DNA of 33,627 nucleotides. Origin: Streptomyces hainanensis (GTDB lineage: Bacteria; Actinomycetota; Actinomycetes; Streptomycetales; Streptomycetaceae). The notes beneath the pieces were generated by a model. The model did no database searches, was not told the DNA's origin, and saw nothing but the letters and a program-made list of their open reading frames with translations. This document shows positions 1-9,366 of this stretch, piece after piece; positions within the stretch are counted from its first letter, which is position 1; each line of letters begins with the position of its first letter. The stretch is taken from NCBI RefSeq assembly GCF_004348415.1, contig NZ_SMKI01000016.1, positions 1-33,627 of the forward strand, written 5' to 3'. The translations under genes and the position numbers were made by a program.

Positions 1-121
1 CGGCCAGCCACTGGTCGATGCGGCGCGGGTAACGGCGGTCCGGGAAGAGGGCGTTGACCTGGGCCAGTACCCCGCACAGCTTCCACCGGTGGTTGGGGGT
101 GTGCACCCCGCCCTCGGCCAT
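1..121 (-). CDS. Unidentified coding fragment at left contig edge
   Basis: Read on the minus strand, this stretch is open throughout and gives a plausible protein fragment starting [13 protein letters not shown] and continuing into an Arg/Leu-rich helix-like segment that runs off the window. The composition is that of real high-GC coding sequence. The [10 protein letters not shown] motif reminds me weakly of polysaccharide-active actinobacterial proteins (heparinase II/III-like), but I cannot assign a family. The ATG at 119-121 is probably an internal Met. Upstream of it, in the same frame, the sequence turns into a Pro/Ala run that belongs to the neighbouring gene. The fragment abuts a 5'-truncated gene on the opposite strand, so it may be a misjoin (see findings). 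Confidence 0.4.
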   Translation of the reverse strand, partial: MAEGGVHTPNHRWKLCGVLAQVNALFPDRRYPRRIDQWLA

Positions 122-123
122 GG

Positions 124-603
124 CCGGGGGTGGTGCATCTGTTCGGCTTCTGGGAGAGCCGGGCGTTCTACGACTCCTTCATGGCGCGGTCCCACGACCG
201 GCTCGCGGCCAGCCAGACCGGCACCTTCCAGGACATGCGGGTGCGGCTCTTCGAGTACCGCTTCGACGTCAAGACCGGTTTCGAGCCGCAGTTCACGGAC
301 GCCGATCTGCTGCGGGTGGCGCACTGCCAGGTGCACCAGGAGCGGGCGGAGCACTTCGCGCTGATGCAGGAGAAGGTGTGGAACCCGGCGATGGCCGGCT
401 CGCCCGGCATGTTGCGCGGCGTCTTCGCGGAGGCCGAGCCGGACAGCGAGTTCCTGGTGCTCTCCATGTGGGACTCGGGGGCCGAGCGGGCCAAGTACCG
501 CACGGAGCGGGTGGAGCGGTTGGCGCTCCGGGCGCAGATCGGGGCCGATGTCGCCGCGATCGCCGGCGACGTCATCGACATGGAGCCCGCGTGGACGGTG
601 TGA
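124..603 (+). CDS. DUF4937 / YdbC-like protein, 5'-truncated
   Basis: About 158 residues from the [18 protein letters not shown] motif to the C-terminal end. It resembles actinobacterial DUF4937 proteins, which have a dimeric alpha-beta-barrel fold related to antibiotic-biosynthesis monooxygenases; their function is unknown. Conserved-looking blocks include [36 protein letters not shown] and FLVLSMW, suggesting two ABM-like repeats. From memory, full-length relatives have roughly 45-50 further N-terminal residues. Here they are replaced, upstream of about base 124, by sequence that makes sense only on the other strand. The in-frame GTG at 130 has no good ribosome binding site and is unlikely to be the real start. 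I treat the gene as truncated by a rearrangement or assembly join. It is followed by a histidine phosphatase gene on the same strand. Confidence 0.7.
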   Translation, partial: PGVVHLFGFWESRAFYDSFMARSHDRLAASQTGTFQDMRVRLFEYRFDVKTGFEPQFTDADLLRVAHCQVHQERAEHFALMQEKVWNPAMAGSPGMLRGVFAEAEPDSEFLVLSMWDSGAERAKYRTERVERLALRAQIGADVAAIAGDVIDMEPAWTV

Positions 604-636
604 CGAGGCTTGTCCGGCCGTCCGAAAGCCGTCGCA

Positions 637-642
637 TAGGCT
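637..642 (+). promoter_or_regulatory. -10-like hexamer for the histidine phosphatase gene
   Basis: TAGGCT fits the TAnnnT pattern of a housekeeping -10 box and lies 6 nt before the ATG at 649. That would place transcription initiation at or next to the start codon, giving a leaderless mRNA. No convincing -35 is seen at 17-18 nt; TTGTCC at 610-615 is too far away. Confidence 0.35.
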
Positions 643-648
643 GACGTC

Positions 649-1314
649 ATGGCACAGCCGCGGCGTATCGTGCTCATCCGACACGGAGAGTCACAGGGGA
701 ACTATGACGATTCCGTCTACGAGCACATCCCCGACCACGCTCTGGAGCTGACAGCCAAGGGCAGGCTCCAGGCGAAGCACGCCGGGGAACACCTGCGCGA
801 CGTGTTCGGCCAGGAGCGGGTGTCGGCCTATGTCTCGCCCTACCGGCGCACCCATCAGACCTTCCAACTGCTCGGCCTCGACCCCACCCGGATCCGGGTG
901 CGCGAGGAGCCGCGGCTGCGCGAGCAGGACTGGGGGAACTGGCAGGACCGCCAGGACGTGCTGCGGCAGAAGCGTGCCCGGGACGCCTACGGTCACTTCT
1001 TCTACCGCTTCGCCCAGGGGGAGTCGGGCGCCGACGTGTACGACCGGGTCGGGGCGTTCCTGGAGAGCCTGTGGCGAAGCTTCGAGGAGCCGGACCATCC
1101 GCCGAACGTGCTCTTGGTGACGCACGGGCTGACCATGCGGCTGTTCTGCATGCGGTGGCTGCACTGGACGGTCGCCGAGTTCGAGTCGCTCTCCAACCCG
1201 GGCAACGGGGAGACGCGGGAGCTGGTGCTCGGCCGGGACCGCCGCTACCACCTGGACCGGCCCTTCGAGCACTGGCACACACCCGAGCGGCCCTTCCAGG
1301 GCTGGTGTGCGTAG
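649..1314 (+). CDS. Histidine phosphatase family protein (phosphoglycerate mutase-like)
   Basis: 221 residues. The N-terminal [12 protein letters not shown] contains the RHG catalytic signature; His12 would be the phosphorylated nucleophile. The second catalytic His is in [12 protein letters not shown] (about residue 159). Conserved Arg residues in [11 protein letters not shown] and the block [13 protein letters not shown] are typical of the family. The absence of a transmembrane segment or signal peptide indicates a cytoplasmic enzyme. The family covers phosphoglycerate mutases, broad-specificity phosphatases and metabolite phosphatases, so the substrate cannot be read from the sequence. The stop at 1312-1314 is 13 nt before the rnhB ATG, so the two genes are probably co-transcribed. 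No good Shine-Dalgarno precedes the ATG; a TAGGCT -10-like box 6 nt upstream suggests a leaderless transcript. Confidence 0.9.
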   Translation: MAQPRRIVLIRHGESQGNYDDSVYEHIPDHALELTAKGRLQAKHAGEHLRDVFGQERVSAYVSPYRRTHQTFQLLGLDPTRIRVREEPRLREQDWGNWQDRQDVLRQKRARDAYGHFFYRFAQGESGADVYDRVGAFLESLWRSFEEPDHPPNVLLVTHGLTMRLFCMRWLHWTVAEFESLSNPGNGETRELVLGRDRRYHLDRPFEHWHTPERPFQGWCA

Positions 1315-1327
1315 GGTGGGGGCCGCC

Positions 1328-2032
1328 ATGCCCTACGAACCTCCCACCCACCGCGTCGAACGGTCCATCAGAGCGCTGACCGGCGCCCGGCTCGTCGCCG
1401 GCGTCGACGAGGTGGGCCGCGGCGCCTGGGCCGGGCCGGTCACCGTGTGCGCGGCCGTCACCGGGCTGCGCCGCCCGCCCGAGGGGCTCACGGACTCCAA
1501 GCTGCTCACCCCGCTGCGCCGGGCGGCCCTCACCGAGGTGCTGACGGACTGGGTGACCTCGTACGCGCTCGGACACGCCTCGCCGCAGGAGATCGACGCC
1601 CTGGGCATGACCGCCGCTCTCCGGCTGGCGGCCGTCCGCGCCCTCGAAGGACTGCCGGAACGGCCGGACGCGGTGATCCTCGACGGCAAGCACGACTACC
1701 TGGGAGCACCCTGGCAGGTACGAACGGTGATCAAGGGCGACCAGTCCTGCGTGGCGGTGGCCGCCGCCTCGGTGATCGCCAAGGTGCGCCGGGACGCGAT
1801 GCTGGCGGAACTGGGCACCGCGCACCCCGAGTTCGCCTTCGACAGCAACGCCGGCTACCCCTCGCCCGTGCACCGCGCGGCCCTGGCGGAACTGGGCCCC
1901 ACGCCCCACCACCGGCTCTCCTGGGCCTATATGGACGCGCTGCCCCGCTGGCGCCACCTCAAGCTTCCCTCCCACCGGGACGCCGCGGCCGACGAAACCC
2001 TCGAGGACGCCGGCCAGCTCGGCATGTTCTGA
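1328..2032 (+). CDS. rnhB: Ribonuclease HII
   Basis: 234 residues from ATG 1328, chosen over the in-frame GTG at 1307 because a GGTGGGG purine-rich site sits just upstream and the 1307 start would overlap the previous gene. RNase HII cleaves the RNA strand of RNA-DNA hybrids and incises at single misincorporated ribonucleotides, cooperating with replication and repair. The metal-binding acidic residues are visible: D27-E28 in [17 protein letters not shown], Asp in VILDGKHDY, and the [18 protein letters not shown] block with the conserved Asp and Ser. The [11 protein letters not shown] block near residues 178-188 is the usual GY-t-p-H motif. Length is normal for actinobacterial RnhB, with a short extra C-terminal tail. 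It converges on the helicase gene, with only 36 bp between the two stops. Confidence 0.96.
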   Translation: MPYEPPTHRVERSIRALTGARLVAGVDEVGRGAWAGPVTVCAAVTGLRRPPEGLTDSKLLTPLRRAALTEVLTDWVTSYALGHASPQEIDALGMTAALRLAAVRALEGLPERPDAVILDGKHDYLGAPWQVRTVIKGDQSCVAVAAASVIAKVRRDAMLAELGTAHPEFAFDSNAGYPSPVHRAALAELGPTPHHRLSWAYMDALPRWRHLKLPSHRDAAADETLEDAGQLGMF

Positions 2033-2045
2033 CGGGGCGCCCGTC
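2031..2045. terminator. Short hairpin between rnhB and the helicase gene
   Basis: GACGGG-GCG-CCCGTC forms a 6-bp stem with a 3-nt loop, starting inside the rnhB stop codon. It is the only dyad seen in the 36-bp convergent gap, so it may act as a weak bidirectional terminator. No U-tract follows, as is common in streptomycetes. Confidence 0.4.
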
Positions 2046-2068
2046 CACCAGGTCACCGACTCACCTCC

Positions 2069-4309
<2,241 letters not shown>

Positions 4310-4344
4310 GCAAGCGGATGACGGGGACAGTCTGCCAACCGGCC

Positions 4345-4353
4345 TGTGGAAAA
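4345..4353 (-). promoter_or_regulatory. DnaA-box-like 9-mer
   Basis: The plus strand reads TGTGGAAAA, i.e. TTTTCCACA on the minus strand, two mismatches from the Streptomyces box TTGTCCACA and one from TTATCCACA. It lies in the divergent promoter region of the RecQ-like and DUF4192 genes, 40 bp from a better match. Confidence 0.3.
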
Positions 4354-4393
4354 CCCGCTCATACTTATGACTCTCATGATTTATGGGGCGATC

Positions 4394-4402
4394 TGTGGAT
4401 AA
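4394..4402 (-). promoter_or_regulatory. DnaA-box-like 9-mer (perfect TTATCCACA)
   Basis: The plus strand reads TGTGGATAA, the exact complement of the classical DnaA box TTATCCACA. It is 41 bp upstream of the DUF4192 ATG at 4443. A single box outside oriC usually means transcriptional control by DnaA or titration, not an origin. A second, weaker box lies at 4345-4353. Confidence 0.45.
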
Positions 4403-4442
4403 CTTTCCGCATCGACCTCCCCACTCCCGGCACGCTCCTGGC

Positions 4443-5594
4443 ATGACCCACCACACCGATTCCCTCCGTGAAGTGACCCTCACCGCCGACAACCGCGTCA
4501 CGCTCCGTGGCCCGGCCGACCTCGCCGACGCCCTCCCCTACCTGCTCGGCTTCCACCCGGACGACTCCATCGTGCTCGTCGCCCTGCACGGGCGGCACGG
4601 CCGGGTGGGCGGGCGGATCCGCACCGGGATCCCGGGCGATCCGGAGAGCTGGGCGGAGACCGCGGAACAACTCGCCGGCTGCCTCGCCGACAGTGGGGCC
4701 AAGCACGGCGGCAAGCCGGACGCGGCCGTCGTCTACCTCTGCCAGGAGCCGGCCGCCGGGGCCGGCCGGGAGGCGATGGAGCGCCTGCGCCCGCTGGCCC
4801 AACTGCTCCGCACGGCCTGCGGGGCCCTCGACATCCCCGTGTACGAGGCCCTGTTCGTGTCCGACGACCGCTACTGGTCGTACTGCTGCCCCGGCACCGG
4901 ATGCTGCTCGGGCGAGGGCAGCGAGCTGCCGAGGCGGGGCAGCTCCCCGATGGCCGCGGCCGCGGCCTACGCCGGCATCCGGGTGCGCGGCTCACTCAAG
5001 GAACTGGAGCGCAGGTTGACACCGCTCGGGCAGCCGCACGCCGCGCGCCAGGTCCGCGCCTTCGACGCGGCGGCCGAGGCGCTGCTGCCCCGGATGCTCG
5101 ACGGGGCGCCCGATTCCCCGACCGTCCGGGGCGAGACCGCGGAGCTGGCCGAGCGGCTGCTGAGCCGCTTCCGCCGAGCCGTCGCCCCCGGCGATCCCGA
5201 CGACGCCTCGGCCGACGCGCAGGACGACGCCCTGCTCACGTCGGAGGAGGCGGCCCGGCTGGTGCTCGGCCTCCAGGACCGGCTGGCCCGTGACCGCGCG
5301 GCGGAGTGGATGGAGGGAGCGGAGGCGGACGTCGCGCTGCGCCTGTGGCGGGCGCTGGCCAGGCGTTGCGTGGCGGCCTACGAGACCCACGCGGCCGCCC
5401 CGCTCACCCTGGCCGGCTGGGTCTCCTGGTCGATCGGCGACGAGCTGGGCGCCCGGGTGGCGCTGGGCAGAGCGCTGGAAATCGAGCCCGAGTACGTCTT
5501 CGCCAGGCTGCTCCACCAGGCGTGCAACGAGGGTCTCGACCCGGAGCCGCTGCGCCGCTGCATGCGGCAACAGCGGGCCGCCCGCGAGCACTGA
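4443..5594 (+). CDS. DUF4192 domain protein
   Basis: 383 residues from ATG 4443. An in-frame ATG at 4383 would add 20 residues, but it would overlap the DnaA-box-like promoter element; the MTHHTDSLREVTLTADNRVT start looks like the family N terminus. The family signature follows: LRGPADLADALPYLLGFHPD (about 20-39). DUF4192 is an actinobacterial domain of unknown function with no known catalytic motif. A short Cys cluster is visible (SYCCPGTGCCSGEG, near residues 142-155), which might bind metal or form disulfides. The C-terminal 100 residues (LAGWVSWSIGDELGARVALG and onward) look like a helical TPR-like repeat. There is no signal peptide or membrane segment. The next gene follows after 30 bp but seems to have its own promoter. 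Confidence 0.88.
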   Translation: MTHHTDSLREVTLTADNRVTLRGPADLADALPYLLGFHPDDSIVLVALHGRHGRVGGRIRTGIPGDPESWAETAEQLAGCLADSGAKHGGKPDAAVVYLCQEPAAGAGREAMERLRPLAQLLRTACGALDIPVYEALFVSDDRYWSYCCPGTGCCSGEGSELPRRGSSPMAAAAAYAGIRVRGSLKELERRLTPLGQPHAARQVRAFDAAAEALLPRMLDGAPDSPTVRGETAELAERLLSRFRRAVAPGDPDDASADAQDDALLTSEEAARLVLGLQDRLARDRAAEWMEGAEADVALRLWRALARRCVAAYETHAAAPLTLAGWVSWSIGDELGARVALGRALEIEPEYVFARLLHQACNEGLDPEPLRRCMRQQRAAREH

Positions 5595-5618
5595 CCGGGC
5601 GTCGGGGGCCCCTATGAT
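5591..5618 (+). promoter_or_regulatory. Candidate promoter for the NUDIX gene
   Basis: CTGACC (5591-5596), a 16-nt spacer, then TATGAT (5613-5618), one mismatch from TATAAT. The ATG of the NUDIX gene is 6 nt downstream, implying a leaderless transcript. The -35 overlaps the stop codon of the DUF4192 gene. Confidence 0.5.
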
Positions 5619-5624
5619 CACCGC

Positions 5625-6365
5625 ATGCCCTACGACCCGTCGGACTTCCCGCCGTTCGCCGTCACCGTCGATCTGGTCGTGCTCACCGTCCGGCGCCACG
5701 CGTTGTGCGCGCTCACGGTCACCAGGGGTGAGGAGCCGTTCCAGGGGCAGTGGGCGCTCCCCGGGGGCTTCGTCCGGGCCGACGAGGATCTGGCCTCCGC
5801 CGCGGCACGGGAGCTCGCCGAGGAGACGGGGCTGCGCACACAGGACGCGGGCAGCCAGCACGCCGGGGCCTACCTGGAACAGCTGGCGACCTACGGGGAT
5901 CCGGGGCGCGATCCCAGGATGCGGGTGGTCAGCGTCGCGCATCTGGTGCTGGCCCCCGGCCTGCCCGCTCCGACGCCGGGGGGCGATGCCGGGGGCGCCC
6001 AGTGGACGCCCGTGCCGGGGCTCCTCGCGGCCGGGGGTGGTGCCGGGGGCGCGCGGCTCGCCTTCGACCACGCGCGGATCCTCGCCGACGGGGTCGAGCG
6101 GGCCCGGTCGAAGATCGAGTACTCGTCGCTGGCGGCCGCCTTCTGCCCCGCCGAGTTCACGGTGGGGGAGCTGCGTCGGGTCTACGAGGCGGTCTGGGGG
6201 GTCGCGCTCGATCCGCGCAACTTCCACCGCAAGGTCACCGGGACCCCCGGCTTCCTGGTGCCGGTGGGTGGCACGACCACCCGTCAGGGCGGTCGCCCGG
6301 CCCAGCTGTTCAGGGCGGGTGAGGCCACCGCCCTGAACCCGCCGATGCTCCGCCCCGAGGTGTAG
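5625..6365 (+). CDS. NUDIX hydrolase with C-terminal winged-helix domain (NrtR-like architecture)
   Basis: 246 residues. The Nudix box is complete at residues 48-70 (G48, E54, R62-E63-L64, E66-E67, G69-L70), preceded by QGQWALPGGF, so the metal-dependent pyrophosphohydrolase site looks intact. From about residue 155 the protein has the winged-helix segment found in NrtR-type proteins: YSSLAAAFCPAEFTVGELRR, then the block around NFHRKVTGTPGFLVP. NrtR proteins repress NAD or pentose metabolism genes, usually with a degenerate Nudix site that only binds ADP-ribose. Here it may be an enzyme, a regulator, or both. No NAD biosynthesis or salvage gene is visible nearby. There is no clear Shine-Dalgarno; the TATGAT box 6 nt upstream supports a leaderless start at 5625. 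Confidence 0.9.
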   Translation: MPYDPSDFPPFAVTVDLVVLTVRRHALCALTVTRGEEPFQGQWALPGGFVRADEDLASAAARELAEETGLRTQDAGSQHAGAYLEQLATYGDPGRDPRMRVVSVAHLVLAPGLPAPTPGGDAGGAQWTPVPGLLAAGGGAGGARLAFDHARILADGVERARSKIEYSSLAAAFCPAEFTVGELRRVYEAVWGVALDPRNFHRKVTGTPGFLVPVGGTTTRQGGRPAQLFRAGEATALNPPMLRPEV

Positions 6366-6407
6366 CGGGGCAGGGCCGCCCGGCCCGCGCGCCGCCCGGA
6401 AAATGTC

Positions 6408-6454
6408 ATATATCCCGTTATGGTGCCGTGGAGTGCACGCTCAACGGGAGATAT
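6408..6454. promoter_or_regulatory. Inverted repeat enclosing the RBS of the ABC transporter gene
   Basis: ATATATCCCGTT (6408-6419) and AACGGGAGATAT (6443-6454) are 12-nt inverted arms with one mismatch, separated by 23 nt. The right arm contains the GGGAG ribosome binding site and ends 2 nt before the ATG at 6457. It could be an RNA hairpin masking the RBS or an operator at the promoter. Confidence 0.5.
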
Positions 6455-6456
6455 CG

Positions 6457-8247
6457 ATGATCCAGGCCATCGGACTCACCAGCGCGTCCCGCCGCGGCCG
6501 GTCGCCGGCCGTCGAGGATCTCAGCTTCGAGGCACGCCCAGGCCACGTCACCGTGCTGCTCGGGCCCCCGGGATCCGGCAAGTCGGCCACGCTGCGGCTG
6601 ATGCTCCAGCTGTCACCGGGGCGCGGCGTCGCGCTCTTCCGCGGTCGTCCGATCGCCAGGGTGCCGCATCCCTCACGGGAGATCGGTGCTCTGCTCGGCG
6701 ACGTGCCGGGGCATCCTCGGCGCACCGCGGCAGGTCACCTCCGGATGCTGGGGGCGGCCGCCGGGGTGCCCGCGGAGCGGGCCGACGAGGCACTCGAGGG
6801 CGTCGGCCTCGGCGGCCTCGCCGGCCAGCGTCTCGGCACCCTCTCCCGGGGCATGGACCGCAGGCTCGGGCTGGCCGCCGCGCTCCTCGGGGATCCGCAC
6901 ACCCTGGTGCTCGACGAGCCCTCGCTCGGCCTCGCGGCCCGCGAGACCGCCTGGCTGCACGGGCTGTTGCGCGAGCGAGCCGAGCGGGGCGGCGCGGTCC
7001 TGCTCACCACGCGGGACGTGGCGGAGGCCGTCGGCGTCGCGGACCGGGTGGTCACCCTCGACACCGGGCGGCTGGTGGCCGACCAGACCGGAGCGGACTT
7101 CGCCCGCACCCGGCTGCGGCCGCGGGTGGCCGTGCGCACCCCGCACGCCGAGCGGCTCGCGGCAGCGCTGACCGGCGAGTCCCGCGCGGCCGCCGGCGTC
7201 GAGGGCGAGCGGCGGGTCGAGATCGTCCGCGAATCGGGCAACCGGCTCTCGGTGTACGGCAGCAGTTGCGCCGCGGTCGGCGAGGTGGCCTTCCGGCACC
7301 GGGTGCTCGTTCACCAACTCGCCGACGAGGAAGGTGACTCTGGGGACCGGTCGCCCGCCGGCCCGCTGCTGCGCGCCGACGGGCGGTCGCCCGCCGGGGC
7401 GGCGCCGGCCGACGCCGCCCGGCCGGCGACCCCGCGACCGCGGAGTTCCGTGCTCCCGCCCGAGCTGCCCGTTCTCCCGCCGCCCGGCCCGAGTTGGCCG
7501 CTGCGCTACGAACTGCGCCGCTGGTCGGGGGTGCCCACCGGATGGTGGGTGAAGGCCGCCGCGTTGTTCGGCGGGCTGGTCGCCGCGCTGTGCCTCGCCG
7601 CCGCCGGGGCACTCCCCGCCGAGCGGGTGCTGGCGGGTTGGGCCGAGCCGCTGCCACTGCCACCCGTCGCCATGGCCGCCGGCCTGTTGGGAGCGCTCTC
7701 CTTCGGCCACGAGTTCCGGTACCCCGCGCTCACCCCCTCCCGGGTGCCCGTGCCGCGACGGCTCTCGCTGCTCGCCGGCAAGCTCGTCGTCACCGCGCTC
7801 GCCGCCGTGGCGCTGTGCGTCGCCGCGCTGGTGATCAACTCGGCCGCGCTCACGGCCCTGTTCGACGACGGCCGCCGGATCTCCGGATCATGGGACGTGG
7901 CGCTCTCCGGCACCGTCGGGCTGTCCGTGGGCTGCGCCTGGGCCGGGCTGCTCGCGGCCGGGATCTTCCGCTCCACGCTGGTCGGCTCGGCCGCCGTCGG
8001 CGCGGTGCCCCTGCTGCTGGCGCCCGCGCTACGGGCCGCGCTCGACCGTGGCGCCGGGCGCTCCCTCGACGGACTGCCGGGCAGGCTCCACGCGTTGACG
8101 ACGCTGCCGCTCCCGTCCGGTGTGGACCGCTGGCTGTCGGCGTCCGCGGCGCTCGCCACCCGGCCCGTCGGCTGGGCGCTGCTGCTCTCGCTCGCCGTGT
8201 TGATCTGCGGATACACCCTGGTCTGCCTGCGCAACAGCCCACGCTGA
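6457..8247 (+). CDS. ABC transporter, ATPase and permease fused in one chain
   Basis: 596 residues from ATG 6457 (RBS GGGAG 6446-6450). The N-terminal nucleotide-binding domain has Walker A GPPGSGKS (36-43), signature LSRGM (129-133, a variant of LSGGQ) and Walker B LVLDEP (150-155). The H-loop His is replaced: TTRDVAEA puts Arg186 where His is expected, and no Gln is evident in the Q-loop region (LLGDVPGHP). Residues ~300-365 are a Pro/Ala/Arg-rich linker. From ~370 there are about six hydrophobic segments, e.g. FGGLVAALCLAAAGALP and LLLSLAVLICGYTLVCLR, forming an ABC-2-like exporter half. The substrate is unknown. An internal Shine-Dalgarno-overlapping inverted repeat suggests regulated expression. 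It lies between the NUDIX gene and whiH. Confidence 0.88.
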   Translation: MIQAIGLTSASRRGRSPAVEDLSFEARPGHVTVLLGPPGSGKSATLRLMLQLSPGRGVALFRGRPIARVPHPSREIGALLGDVPGHPRRTAAGHLRMLGAAAGVPAERADEALEGVGLGGLAGQRLGTLSRGMDRRLGLAAALLGDPHTLVLDEPSLGLAARETAWLHGLLRERAERGGAVLLTTRDVAEAVGVADRVVTLDTGRLVADQTGADFARTRLRPRVAVRTPHAERLAAALTGESRAAAGVEGERRVEIVRESGNRLSVYGSSCAAVGEVAFRHRVLVHQLADEEGDSGDRSPAGPLLRADGRSPAGAAPADAARPATPRPRSSVLPPELPVLPPPGPSWPLRYELRRWSGVPTGWWVKAAALFGGLVAALCLAAAGALPAERVLAGWAEPLPLPPVAMAAGLLGALSFGHEFRYPALTPSRVPVPRRLSLLAGKLVVTALAAVALCVAALVINSAALTALFDDGRRISGSWDVALSGTVGLSVGCAWAGLLAAGIFRSTLVGSAAVGAVPLLLAPALRAALDRGAGRSLDGLPGRLHALTTLPLPSGVDRWLSASAALATRPVGWALLLSLAVLICGYTLVCLRNSPR

Positions 8248-8454
8248 TCGGCGAGTCGGTCGGGCGCCAGCCGCTCCCGGACGGCGAGCGGTCCCCAACT
8301 GGGCGGCGGCAGGGCAGGTTGCCCGACCTCCGCCTCGACCGGCGTCCATTTCCTTACGGTTAGGCGTCAATTATGCGGGAGCCGCCGATCACCCTTTCGT
8401 GTGCTTTTCACCAAAGACCTCAAGGTGTCAACGAGGGCCGCCGACAAAGGAGGC
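8248..8454. other. Intergenic region upstream of whiH
   Basis: 207 bp. The first part holds a small hairpin (CCGCTC 8271-8276 with GAGCGG 8286-8291), a possible weak terminator for the ABC transporter gene. The second half is relatively A/T-rich and holds the candidate sigma-WhiG-like promoter at 8367-8391. A strong AAAGGAGG purine run lies at 8446-8453. Confidence 0.5.
8367..8391 (+). promoter_or_regulatory. Candidate sigma-WhiG-like promoter of whiH
   Basis: GCCGATCA (8384-8391) matches the flagellar/WhiG-type -10 GCCGATAA at 7 of 8 positions. TCAA (8367-8370) resembles the -35 core, but the spacer is 13 nt, about two shorter than the usual 15-16. In S. coelicolor, whiH is known to depend on sigma-WhiG, so this is a plausible but imperfect match. 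Confidence 0.4.
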
Positions 8455-9366
8455 GTGACTACCCTTGCGCACTCCATGATGACCGCCACCCGTTCCGCCG
8501 ACTCCGGCCCCGCCGGCCCGGGTGAGCTCGACCGCTACTCCTACGCCGAGTCCACGGGAGCGGCTCGCACCACCAACGCGCTGGCCTGGGACGGCCCCGA
8601 CACCGACATGGCTCGGGTCGGCCGCCGCGCCGCCGGCAGCCGGGGCCGCGGGCTCCACGGCCAACTCGTCCAGCAGCTCGGCCAGATGATCGTCTCCGGC
8701 GACCTCGGCGCCGACCGGCCGCTGGTTCCCGAGGAGATCGGCCAGCGATTCGAGGTCTCCCGCACCGTGGTCCGCGAGTCCCTGCGGGTTCTGGAGGCCA
8801 AAGGCCTGGTGAGCGCCCGGCCCAACGTCGGCACCCGGGTCCGCCCCGTCGGCGACTGGAACCTGCTCGACCCCGACATCATCGAGTGGCGGGCGTTCGG
8901 CCCGCAGCGCGAGGACCAGCGTCGTGAGCTGTGCGAGCTGCGCCTGACCATCGAGCCCCTGGCCGCCAGGCTCGCCGCCGGCGACACCCGGGAGGAGGTG
9001 CGTCAGCGCCTCGGCGACATGGTCGACATCATGACCCACGCCCTCGCCCAGGGCGACGCGCTCACCTTCTCCCGCGCCGACGCCGAGTTCCACGCCCTGC
9101 TCCTCCAGGCCGCCGGCAACCGCATGCTGGAACACCTGTCCGGGATCGTCGCCTCCGCGCTCCAGGTCTCCGGCGGCGCCCCCTCCGGCTGCGAGCACCC
9201 GACGGAGGGCTCGGTCGCCCAGCACCAGCGCATCGTGGACGCCATCACCTCGGGGGAGCCGGTCGCCGCCGAGACCGCGATGCGTCACCTGCTCACCCTC
9301 ACCACGGACGGCGCCGCGGCCGCGGCGGGCTCGGACCATGTGGTTCCCGCCCCGCGCGAGCACTGA
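8455..9366 (+). CDS. whiH: WhiH, GntR/FadR-family sporulation regulator
   Basis: 303 residues from GTG 8455 (VTTLAHSMM), which agrees with the start I recall for relatives. An AAAGGAGG run at 8446-8453 is only 1 nt away, unusually close; ATG 8476 or 8479 would be too far from it. WhiH is a DNA-binding regulator needed for sporulation septation in aerial hyphae. A poorly conserved N-terminal tail (1-60) is followed by a GntR winged helix (about 66-130: GQRFEVSRTVVRESLRVLE) and an FCD effector domain (about 150-285) with a potential metal site in RADAEFHALL and QHQRIVDAI. The protein ends PAPREH. Its position directly before hrdB is the conserved Streptomyces arrangement and supports the assignment beyond the generic family. 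A WhiG-like promoter candidate lies about 65 bp upstream. Confidence 0.88.
   Translation: MTTLAHSMMTATRSADSGPAGPGELDRYSYAESTGAARTTNALAWDGPDTDMARVGRRAAGSRGRGLHGQLVQQLGQMIVSGDLGADRPLVPEEIGQRFEVSRTVVRESLRVLEAKGLVSARPNVGTRVRPVGDWNLLDPDIIEWRAFGPQREDQRRELCELRLTIEPLAARLAAGDTREEVRQRLGDMVDIMTHALAQGDALTFSRADAEFHALLLQAAGNRMLEHLSGIVASALQVSGGAPSGCEHPTEGSVAQHQRIVDAITSGEPVAAETAMRHLLTLTTDGAAAAAGSDHVVPAPREH

Noticed and set aside
4345..4402. Replication origin indicated by DnaA-like boxes
   Set aside because: Only two boxes, no AT-rich unwinding region and no dnaA or dnaN neighbours; Streptomyces oriC has many boxes. Regulatory use is more likely.
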